A DNA stretch of 64,000 bases from Ancistrus triradiatus. Lineage: Eukaryota > Chordata > Actinopteri > Siluriformes > Loricariidae. A model generated the notes under the pieces. That model saw only the letters and a list, made by a program, of their open reading frames with translations, ran no database searches and had not been told where the DNA came from. Both the position numbers and the translations under genes were made by a program. Positions 27,167-39,100 of this stretch are shown here, piece after piece. Numbering within the stretch: the stretch's first letter is position 1; each line of letters starts with the position of its first letter. The DNA lies in the NCBI GenBank assembly GCA_025084515.1, contig JAJAGP010000017.1:1081713-1145712 (forward strand). The letters are read 5' to 3'.

Positions 27167-30100
27167 AAAACAGTGTGGGTTCAGCTGTGTCTATGTAAAG
27201 AAATCTATCAAAACAGGTTTGTGAATCGCGAGTGAGGCAGCCTAACAGCTGAATGGTCACTTTACCTGCCACCGGCCTTCTCCAGCAGGTCTGCCCAGCG
27301 CTCTCCCAGGCTCTGCAGCTGTCTCTGGATCTTGTCTCTGTCCTGTGTCTCTGCCGTGGCAGCGATACGCTCTCCCTCAGCCCTGATCATCTCGACTGTT
27401 CCACGACGATCATCCAATAACCGCTGCAGCAGCTGCGGAATCCCACGGCACAACATTAGCACTTGGCTTTAGTCACTGGATGTTGCCACACAAAAAGAAG
27501 GACAGTCTCGAACAGTGACACCAGACGAAAAGCTCACCTTCTGTTCTTGGATTTGTGCTTTGACGACACGGTACTCTGCAGATGGAGGCTTCTGGTTAGC
27601 TATCAGCTCCTCAGTGTCACTCAGCCAGCTCAGCAGGGGTTCCAGAGCATCTTGGAACTTCCCGCAATGCAAAAGGGCCTCCTGTAACTGAGCGATTCTC
27701 TCAGCAACCTGAATTAAAAGATAAGTTGATGTACAGTTGAAAAGGCTGACAGTTCAATTACTCACATTGTGGACTTCAAAAAGTCAACCTCCACTAATAT
27801 CAGAAACGTCAGTAATGTTCATGTGTTTATTGAATACAATGTAACATTCACTGGCCGTGTCATAAAAGATATATAAACCACTGTATTATAACTAGTACAA
27901 CCTACTTAACATTTTGTCTAGTGGCTGACTGGACATGTGCTACAGCATAACAGTTACATCTACAACCCCAAATCAGAAAAAGCTGAGAGTCTTTTATTAT
28001 GATTCAAAAATCCTTTCGCAAGAACAAGTTCCTACCCTTTTGTTAAGGGAGTTCCAGCGCAGGTTGGTGGTCTCCAGGTCATGCTCCAGGGCCTGTGTGT
28101 CTGTGTGCTTAGCTGCACTTTGGATCAGTCCCTGACCTACTGCGTTCACATGCTGCAGTTTGGGCTGGATACCGTCTACTTGCTCTCGCTCTACAGCCTA
28201 AATGGGCACAGAGAAAATGAGGAGGTTTGAAGGTAAATAAGGATGAAAAAACAGGACCTGTAAACAAGATGATGATGGAAGAATGGCGCTGCATTACAAG
28301 GTCTTGTTCAAGAGTGGGCAATAGAGTGCAATATGTACACTCTGTTATACATGATGAAATACTGATTACGTACAAAAGTCACAAGCATTCCACTTAGCCA
28401 GTTCTTCATCTTTACTGTATTGCTTGTATATGAGTAACCCACAGCCATTATGTTTGTGCAGTGGCTGTATGCAATGTGTGACCTATGTACAACAGAGCTA
28501 CACTAAATGCGAAAAAGATGCCATGTGTTATATGAATTGGGACTGTGGTAGCCTAGCGGTTAAGGTACTGGACTATGGACTAGAAGGTCCAGGGTTCAAA
28601 TCCCACCTCTGCCAAGCTGCCACTATTGGATCCTTGAGCAAGACCCTTAACCCACAATTGCTTGGATTGTAAGACTGTATCAATTGTAAGTCGCTCTGGA
28701 TAAGGGCGTCTGCTAAATGCTGTAAATGTAAATTAGTCTATGTATCTATTGTATTACCCCAGAAGTTGAATCTGTTCATCTGAACATAAGGTTTTGTCGG
28801 AGAAACGTTTCGTCACTCATCTCAGTGACTTCTTCAGTCTCTTAGATGAGTTACGAAAAGTTTCTCCGGCAAAACCTTATGTCCAGATGAACAGATTCAA
28901 CTTCTGGGATTTTCTTACCTGGATTACTGAGAATGCATCAAGACACTATTGTATTATATTCTAATGTTTACATTCTGTATTTTATTACATATATTCTCCA
29001 CAATACTGTATTCTCCCTATTTCATTATAGTCTATTCTATTTACCTTATGCATATTTAAACTATGACTACACATTTATTATTTGTTTATTTATTGCACAT
29101 AGGATCTAGCCCGCCCAAAGAGGTTGGGTCCCTTTTGAGTCTTGGTCCTTCCAAGCTTCTTCCTCATCCCTTTAGGGTTTGGTTTGGGTACTGTACTGCC
29201 ACTTCGGCACATATTTGACTATTTACTGGATACTCTTGGTTACATTAGATCCGGTGGAGAAGAGGGACATCGATCATACAGAGTGTGAAAAAATCAGCAA
29301 CATGCATCCTATTAAGTGATTTAAGTGCAGGAGAAAATTCAGTATGTTCTCAGGTGAGGTCTTTTCAAAAAGTTCTACAATGTTTTACCTTTCTTTGTTG
29401 GTGCTTCTTGTCAGTAAATGTATACACGTTCTTAGCTCTTAGAACTGTGTCTTGTGTCCGCACTGCAGGAACTGGGGATGATTGTAGTTCTTACAATGCA
29501 GTGTATAGGGACTTTTTAACTCCTACTTCAGGGTAGATGTTTTTCTCTGTACATCACAACCGTGTGGTGAAGTATGCGGTGAGTGGTCCAGACGCAAGTG
29601 CCTGTGTTGAGCTCAACTGCCAATTTTAAATATTCTTGTATACTGATAGCTGTATAAACAACAGATTTTCCTGCTAAAAATGGAAAAAAAATAAAACACA
29701 GACAAAATGGACTTACAGTGAATCCAGGCTTTACTGAGCCTATATGCGAGGAGATATAATGCGATTTTGAGTCTTCTAAGCGAAATTCAGGCAGCTTTCG
29801 TCACTGCAGCATCACACAGCAAGCCAAAAAAACCCTGGAATGAATGTAGTTCTCGGGGGAGCGTCGCAGGGGGGTAGTTCTAGTCCCTAGAACTGTTGGT
29901 GTGAAACACCTTTTGTGTGACTGATACTACACTTTGACTAGATGGTCTGGTTTAGTCTAGTGTAAAGTCTATGGATTGTCCTTTTTTAACAGTAGCTGGA
30001 TTTCATGCAGTTTGTTACCGGAGTCTTGGTCCTATTCTTCTTGCTATTTAGACTTTATGAAAGCCATTATCGGATGGGATGTATCAGAAGGTGGGATTGA

Positions 30101-33100
30101 CTATCTGGTGATCTCTTTTGCCAATACTTTTTTGGCGAATTTGTCTGCTAGGTCGTTGCCTCCAAACCCAGAGTGACCAGGTATCCAGCGAAAGATTGTG
30201 TGGTACCTTTGTTCACTAATTTGACCAACTTTTAGTATTTCAGTGATAGAGGGGAGATTTGTCTGAATATATTAAGTAGTTTTGGTACGTGCTGTTTTGA
30301 ATGTATGCCACTGCAAGCAGTAGCGCACGTATGCTTAGTCTATGAAGATTATTAGTATTATGACTTGGCAAACGGATGCTTTGGTGTAGGTTTGTGGTTG
30401 TACAGTGTAGATGGTGTTGTGGGTAGGGATACATATTTCGGATGCATCACATTTAGGGAGTGTTTCCTTGCCACCATCACAGCAGGTTTGCCCAGCTGGA
30501 ACTGTGGGCCTAGATAGTTGGAGGGCAGCTTTGAGAGAAAAATCTGTTGTAAAAAATCACCACAGAAATAAGTTTGACTTTGGCCGTTGGGGAACAATCT
30601 GAAATGACGCAATCACAGCTGAAAGGGCGAGTGCACGCTGGTCACAAGGACCTCACACCTCTTTTGTTGAAATTTGCACAACACAACATAATGGCATGAC
30701 CTTATTTACAGCAGTTAATGATTTGCCTTTGAAGAAGCTGCATCACTTTACAGACAGTATTAAAAAGTTTCATCTGTTTGCAATGCTTTACTGGTGTATT
30801 ATTTATCCTAGACTCACTGCTCAAATTAAAAGTTAGGACGGTAGAGTTATGTGACTTAAATCACAGAGATCACTAAGCCACAATACACAGAGACAGAACT
30901 TCGCTCTGAATGTATAAACAGCTCGTTTGAGCAGAAATTCAGATATAACTTAAATCAGAACTGAGCGGGGACACTAGTTAGAGAAATGACAAGTTAGCAT
31001 TTGCCAGTACTAAATCCTGTTTTCACTAGTGTGCATGTGTATCCACTCAAACACAGCTGCTATGCCTCGAAGGGCGTGTTCCTGCCTAAAACAGGATATC
31101 TGCTAGCCTCAATAACAATGAGCTACAGCCATGACCCACTCCACCCTCTCCTGTATGTGACTGTGTAAATAAGAGAAATCAGCCCTTTCATTTTTTTACA
31201 TGCTTTACACCATCTTTCCAGACGTCCTCTTATTTTATCTCGTCTACTCAATGTCAATTAGCGTGCTGTGCTGTTGACAACATCTATGACTTCATGGAAA
31301 GCTTTCTAAATATGGCCTGATATATGGTCAAGAAATGCTCACCATATTTTTCACATCCGTTTTACTATACACTTCTATCACCCTCCGTCCATTTCTCTCT
31401 GTCCAGTTCTCTCTCTCTCGATCGATCTCTCGACAGCTCAGTGCATGTGAGACTTCAAGACCCCTGACTCAAGTGAGACAGCGCTCTGGAAAATATCTGA
31501 CATGCTTCTCATTCCTCTTTAGCTTACTGAACTAGGCCAGCAAGCCAGTCCTTAACTCTTTCACACCAAGTTAGTCCATGCCCATCTTCTCTTATTTTGC
31601 ATACCTTCTTTTCCTCAACAATGTTGCCAACCTCTTTTTGTCTCACAGTCCATCCACGGCATGCCACTCTTCTATTGACGGCTGCTTTCCCATCCAATGG
31701 TAGCCCACAACATTACTACCCATTCTAGTCTTTCTTCTCTCTTGTTCTCTTTCATTCCAAACCACAAGTCCACATCGCCTGATTCAGTGTTGACAAAAAG
31801 GCCAGCTGCACCAGACTGGAGTTACAGAAATTACATCTTTCTTGTCCAAATGTTACAAGAGTTTGTCCTATTCTTCACTGTAAGCAGCATTACTAAAATT
31901 TCATTACAGAACTAGATTGCCATTTAGTGTGCCATATCTGAATACAAAAGAAAAGAAAGAACCAGAAATGAGATTAAAGGCAAAGTAAAACCAGACCTGA
32001 ACCTGCCAACCTCCGTTTGGTGCCTTTAGTAACAAAACATCAATGCAACCATCTCTGACACCTAATCACATCAGGAAGTAACGTCATAAAACATCTATAC
32101 TCACATGTAAAAAGAAAAAAAGATGATGAAATTTTATGGAAATGTCAATTAGATGATGACCAGATGAGTGAGGACATTGTGCAGCTAGGATTATTAATAT
32201 TATTACAATTATTATTAGTAGTAGTATAAATGCCAATGTTCTGCCCGCATTTAAGAAGCTGGCAATGATGTATATACTACACAAACAAAAGTTTGTTGAC
32301 ACCCCTTCTAATTATTGAGTTGAGCTCTGCTATTTGAGCAACACTCCCTTGTAACACAATCATAATATAAAGCATGCATTTCTGGATTCTCCATAGACAA
32401 ACAGTGGCACTGAATACCCCAGTGACTCTCAATAAGATACATTTATCGGTTTACGCATCCAGCAAGTCAGCTCGTGAACTTTCTACACTTAATCAAAGTC
32501 CATAGAGAAGTGGTTTGCCAACTTTGATTGAAAGCTTGGCTGGCTTGAACAGAATGTTAACCTCAACTCCATCAGACACTTTGCAAATGCACTGGAATGC
32601 CAAAAGTGAGCCAGGGATCGTCTAACATCAGAAGCCGACCGCACAGACTTGTTCCAAAGTCTACTGGAAAGCCCTTTTAGAAGAACAATGGCTGTGGAAG
32701 GGTTAGGATAAACTCCATACTAATACCCATGTTTTTGGATGTAATGTTTTGGATTAGGCGTGGGGAATATGACAATAATTTATCATTTTGTGATCAATTT
32801 TGTTATCATAACAGACAACGTTTTTCTGAGCATATTGAGGGCATCATCAGTGCTTAAAAGAACACCGACCAACTGCATGTTTCATTATAAAGAGTGTAAT
32901 TATTCTTGCTTAAATAAATAATGAAGTTATGTATAAATAATACAATAATTAAAGAAATAAATAAGACAAATCACTTTGCAAAGTATTGCAAAATAATATT
33001 TTTACCACATCACCCACTGTATTTGGAATTGACCAAATAATTTAGTTGTCCATTTGGTTTGTGTTCTCCAGCAACACTTGAAGCATTTGACTGGTCAGAA

Positions 33101-36100
33101 GTAAGATTTAAGTTTATTATAAATACCTATTTTATTTACTTGAAATACAGTTATATAAATGTTATACAGTACATCTGTCTTGTTCAACTTCTGACAGAAT
33201 ATAAACAACATTTAAGCCAAAATTAACCTTATGATATCTTCGAATCTCATTCAGGAGTAAAAAGGAACCTTTAAGCTTGTCAGAAATAGTGATTCGATTC
33301 ATAGTGATATATATCGTTATCGACTGATATGAAAAAAAATTATTGCAGTAAGATTTATTTCCATATTGCCCAGCCCTTGTTTGGGTGTCCACAAACTTTT
33401 GAATATAGAGTGCATCTTAAGAAAAAAAATCACTGCCCATTTGACTGCTCTTGGCTCTGTAAACAGAAGAGAGGACAGGCAAAATCCTCCAATCAGGAGA
33501 AGATATCTTTGCCTGCCAGTCATGATTGAATGTTGGTGTGTTTGGGGCGTGGCTCTGCAGGGAACCCCGGGCTTGAATTTGTTTGCCTGTTGAGATTCAG
33601 ATAAAACAGTAGTAGCCCCCTTAATTATTGGTGACGCTTCAAGAACTATTCCCATTCCTATCCCTCAAAACTTGTTCCTATTCCTTTTTAGTTTTTCCTT
33701 TTTATTAATTCAAGACTATGTTAATTTAATTTCTGACCTAAATACCCAGCCACGAAAATATTTGCACGGTAGGATCCATTTAGCAGATCTTAAACAAGAA
33801 AGTTAGACTCATACTCGTTGACCAGATTGCAACATTTGCTACTGTTTACATGTATAGGTGGCTGTTTGTCCTAAGCTCATGCCCTCTCCTTTACTTCCTA
33901 CAAAGTCCTGATGAGCTTCATAAAGCACCATTTCAGTTCCATCATTTTTAAGGGTCAAATATGCCCATGTTACCAGATCACATAACACTGGCTCGCTTCC
34001 TGCCAGCCTTCTCCTCACTCCATACAGAGGCTTACTTAGCACGTTTATCTGCTGTCCATATTTTAATCTGCTGAAAAGTAGCCTAGTGTTTGAGAGGAGA
34101 TGCCAGGATTTTTTTCTCTGATCCCTCCTTGGTTAACGACATAATCTCTTTGATCGGATTTTGTCTTGAGTATTACCAGGTGTTCAGCCATGGAGCCTTT
34201 TTGTTCCATGAATGGCAGGTCTGTGATCAAGCAGCAAAGAACTCCCTATGCTATCCCAAAGCAGCCACAATTAAGCTCTGTAATTCTGGTAGTGACAGTT
34301 TTGTTCTCTGTGCCTCAGCACACTACATGCATTTCCCTTGAGTTCTGTGGCCCCCACCCCTTTGTTACTGCAGGGCAAATTTCGTTCACAGTCCTGCACT
34401 GATAAGGTTGGCATGTTCTTATCATCTATTTATATTCTCAACAACTTTTTACAGTGTTTGAGTATTACTGGCAACAACTCCCCTAAACAACCCTGTGTTT
34501 ATTTCTCACTTCCATATCGCAATAACAGAGACTTTGTATTGCAGCAAGGGGGCAGGGAATTGATGACAGATGCAGAGGGAGGAGGTTTATTGGAGGGAAA
34601 GGGGAATGAGATTTAGAACTGATTTAGATTTGAAAGATAGCCATTTAGAGTTTTTCCCCAGCAACCTTGCCGTCCATGTTTCAACAACCAAAATGACATA
34701 AAAGTTTAAAACGTCATTGGCTAGCAGATACAGCCTGATTCCTCAGGAATACTAATTCTCTTTGACCATTGCTGATATGTTCCCCTGACAGGGAATAGAG
34801 ATGCAGTGACTCTGCACACAAGCAAAGTTGCCCACGCTGAGAACTATTGCAAAATGGTACACAAAATGAACAGTCAAGCCTGATAAATGCTGCTGATAGA
34901 ACCAGTAATGTAATAAGAGGGGCGCATAAGAGGCATTAGGCAGGCTCACTGCAACCCATCACAGTAACTGTGACACAGAGCAGACATTAGATCAGCCAGA
35001 AAACTCTTACAGATGACCAAACTAATTATACCTAGACGATTTTAAGATTTTAAACTCATTTTGGACCTTCAAATGCTGTAAGCCAAACCACCAGGTGTAC
35101 AGTACTGTGCAAATGTCTTAGGTCACCATTTGATTAGATGTACAATTGTTTTAGCAATGGTATAATGACATAATGTAATTTTATTCCCAGTCTCTCTAAT
35201 AGAACACAAAGACAAAATACATAAAAAACCAGCTCCTATAGGCTACAGTGGTAAGTATATATTATGACCTCCCCTTACACTTGAGCAATAACAGCATCTG
35301 GCAACTACATCGAGATGCCAAGTTGACCCTACAGTCAGAATAATCTTGATCAGGAATGGTCTTTTTGGAAGGGTAGCCACCAACAAATCACTTTTTCAGG
35401 AGGGGAAAGGGTGAAAAGGCTAAGAAATATTAAATCTCATCAAGATTGGAATGAAGATCAGTGGAAAAGAGTATTATGGAGTGACAAATCCAAATGTGAG
35501 ATTTTTACATCCAATAGTTGACAATATGCTATATATGCCATTGCTAAAATAACAAATCTAATGGTGGCCTAAGACTTTTGAACAGTACTGTGCTTTTAAA
35601 TTTGTGATTTTCATTAAGAGGTTTAGTATGATTGCTAACTGAATTCAATTGTCACTAGCTGCATGCATCAGATTAAAGCATTACTATCACAGATCCATAT
35701 GCAGGTCAATGATATGTACTTATGTATGTGCAATCACTCAGATAAAGGGCTAAAGCAGAAGGCATGGTATTATTTAATCACTACATTGCATGCAATTGTT
35801 AATCTAAAATGCCACAACAGTGCTACCACAAGACAAAATAAACAATCCTAATAAGGTTAAATGGGTATAAATTCCAACAAGTGTTAGACTAGTGAGACAT
35901 TTGTTTGGGTTCATTTTTTGTTCCTAACATCTGAGCAAACATGATGAGAGACTACTTCCGCCCATTTGGAACATCTTACCAATTAGCAGATATGCAACAA
36001 CGGTCACGGGGTAACGGACTTTGTAGACTACACTTACACCATGAGGTAATGTATGAAAAATACATTACCTCAGCTCCGAAGCATGTCGATACTGATGTTT

Positions 36101-39100
36101 CCTCATCTGGCTGCACTGATTCACAAGTGACCTCAAAGTCTTTGTCACATGGTCCACAGACCTCTTGAGCATCTGGTTCGAACTGGTTTTCATTAAAAAG
36201 TCTATATAAGAGACCTAGCTCCAGTTGCTCCCACTGATCTTGGCATGGGTGCACAGAGTTTGGTCTTGACGCATCAGAGTCCCAGTCACTATCTCCAGTC
36301 ATTGACCCTAAAATAAAATCCACACCTGACTGGCTAGTCTCAGACTCTGAATCCAAATCCCGACAGTCCTCACAGACAGAACCCCCATCAGACACCAAAG
36401 GGAGACGTTCAGGAGCAGCCAGGTACACGAAGCTATCAGAAGAGAGAAAAGAGCCTTCTTCCGGATCCGGACAGGATTTCTGAAGGGGGCTAGGAGGACT
36501 GGATTCCTCTAGTGGTGAAGGAGGACAGTCCTGAGAGTAATGCGGTGGCAGTGCAACTGCCAGGTAAACAAAGCTGTCACTGGCAACAGATGCATCCATA
36601 TCCTTGTTTGCATCCATATCTTTGTCAAGGCCACTTGCCTTTGATCCTTGTCTTATCACTGAAGCAGGCAGTGGAGAGAGTGGGGGAGGTTGACTGTGGT
36701 TTGAAGATACATTTACTGAAACTGTTGAGGTATTTGATTGTGGGGAACTCGAGGTTCTCTGATCCACATTTGTTTGCTCCCATTCAGCATCAGACATGTC
36801 CCCAGCTAAAGCTGAGAGGTCATTTTGTGTCTCAGTACCAAACAACATCCCTTCTTGGTCAGAGGTCACCTCAGCTGAACCATCAGTGCGATCCATTTCC
36901 ATATGAGAGAAAGTCTCACAGCTGTTTCCTTCATTTACCCATTCTATGTCACTGTTCAAACTAATACTCTCAAGAGAAAGTTGCGTTGCATTCTCAGCAC
37001 TGAAACTACACTCACACATGTCTAAGTTACAGTTATTAACTGGATGTAGTTTTTCCAGGCTTGGATATAGGTCTGTTGGTTCCAGTGAGGTATAATCATC
37101 AGCTACCTCATCATTATCCATAGCTTCCTCATCCTCTACATGGTCTTGCTCTGAGGATATTCCGCTGCCCAGGACTGAATCAGTTTCTGTTCTTTCACAG
37201 TCTGTTTGTATTGTATCTGATACAGCAAAAATGTCCAGATGGGACATCTGAATTCCACTAGAGTCAGAATCCATTGAATGTCTATCTAAAAGTTCTACGT
37301 CAGACTTGAGTGTGGCACGGTCCTGTTGAGTACTGACGTTGCTGTCACTATCATGATACACGCAAACTGGTGACACTTGACTATGGACCCTGCTATCACC
37401 AGCAGGCCAGCTTTGGGTATGAGAGCTGTACTCGTTGGAAAGATCTGGATCCATTTTTAAACTACATGACTCAATAAGAGCTGGCTCTATTAGGTTTAAG
37501 TGATCAGTGTTCTTTGTTAGGCTAGGTTCATCTTTGTTATCCTCAAAGCGATCCTCTCTCTCCTCCCATTCTTCCTCGACTCTGGGTAGGATATAAGAGG
37601 CAACCGCAGGCTCAGTCGGGATAGACTCTAAAACCAATTCTGAAGCAAATGGCTGCTCTCTTTCCTCCTCCATACACTGTCTCTCCAACTCTAAAAACAG
37701 GTCATCTGATCCTACCTCTGAACTGGGGCAAGGTGAAACACTGGCTGCCTCCGAGCCGCCAAAGCCTACTGGAGGGGTCAAAAGCCGCCTGTGTCCCGAG
37801 TTCTTTAGTTCCGAATCCTCCCCCTCTAGTCCCCATGAAACATTGCTCGTTTCCAATTTTAACACTGCCTGCCAGTTTCTTTCCTCCATCTCTAGCAGTT
37901 CTTTTTCGTCTTTTTCCTCCATCTGTTTCTGTATGTTCTCCTCCTCCTCTAGCTCTTCCAATATTCTTCGCTCATCTTCCTCAAAACAAAGTTCAGAAGC
38001 AGTACGCTGTCGTAGTTCCCCAGTAGAAGGAGGCCACTCCAAAATGCCCTCTAAACTCCCCTCTTGGCTGAGGCATGGGGAGAGTGGTAGGCCTCCATAA
38101 CCTGGACTCTCTCCCTCCTGCAAAAATGGTGAAGGTGGATCCAAGAGGTAAAGTGACTCCTCATCCAGGTCACTGTCCTCTCCTAACAAGGGAGGCAGTG
38201 GTGGTAGAATTGGCAAGTTTTGAAGTATTCCCCCATGGGCAAATGACCTTTTTCCACTGGTGGTAGAGCGAGGCCAAGTACGCGCTTTAGTGGGTGGACA
38301 AAATACAGGTTTGGGAGGTATCAGCGGAGCAGTATCCTGATCATACTCAAGGAGTGGTGAGTCCAACTCAGAGTCAGATGTTTTAATTTCATCCCAATGT
38401 TGTGGCTGTTCTTCTGAAACACTTCGAACACAAAGTAAGGGAATGCCAGACGATGTGCTATCCTCACCTTTTTTTCTCTCAAACTTCCTAAAGATACCAG
38501 GGCTAGGTTGTGGCGAACCATCAGCATCCTGTTTAGTTTGGACTGGCAGAGCAGTCTGTACAGGCAATCGTTCTTTTAAAGGAGAGGGCATGTGCACAAT
38601 TTGTTTTGGATGAGTAGACTGTAACTCGGGAGACTCTTTTTGATTGATTGGTTGCGGTGGTTTGGGAGGCACTGGGCTGATGGTTGGAGCAAAGGCTGAA
38701 GAGCTGGAAGCTGGAGGGGTGTGAGGACAGTTCAAGGAGACTGGAGGAGGACTATGAAGAGGAAGAGGTGGGCTGAGTATGGAGGAGGATGGCACAGCTA
38801 CAATGGAGGGTATTGAATGCAGAGAAGAAACCGGGATGCCTGCTGTAGACAGCCGTTTCTCTCCACTATCCACAGGGGAAAGTTCTAGCCGCTCAGCAAA
38901 CTCAGGGTAAGATGGTGGCATAAAGGCTTTCCAGGAGCGCCGATTTGGATTATCTTTCTTGTCGCCACCATGATGCCGCCTTTTGGTCACTACAGCAGCC
39001 CCAACGGCAGCTGAGTTCGAAGCAGGAATAATAATGCTAGAACCAACCGCACCCACAGACGGCATGCTTTGAGGTTCACCAGTCAGTTTAAGAGCATCAA

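Noticed and set aside
36512..36964. 150-residue plus-strand open frame
   Set aside because: It is antisense to exon 5 and disappears as a gene candidate once the minus-strand coding sequence is accepted; no recognisable domain.
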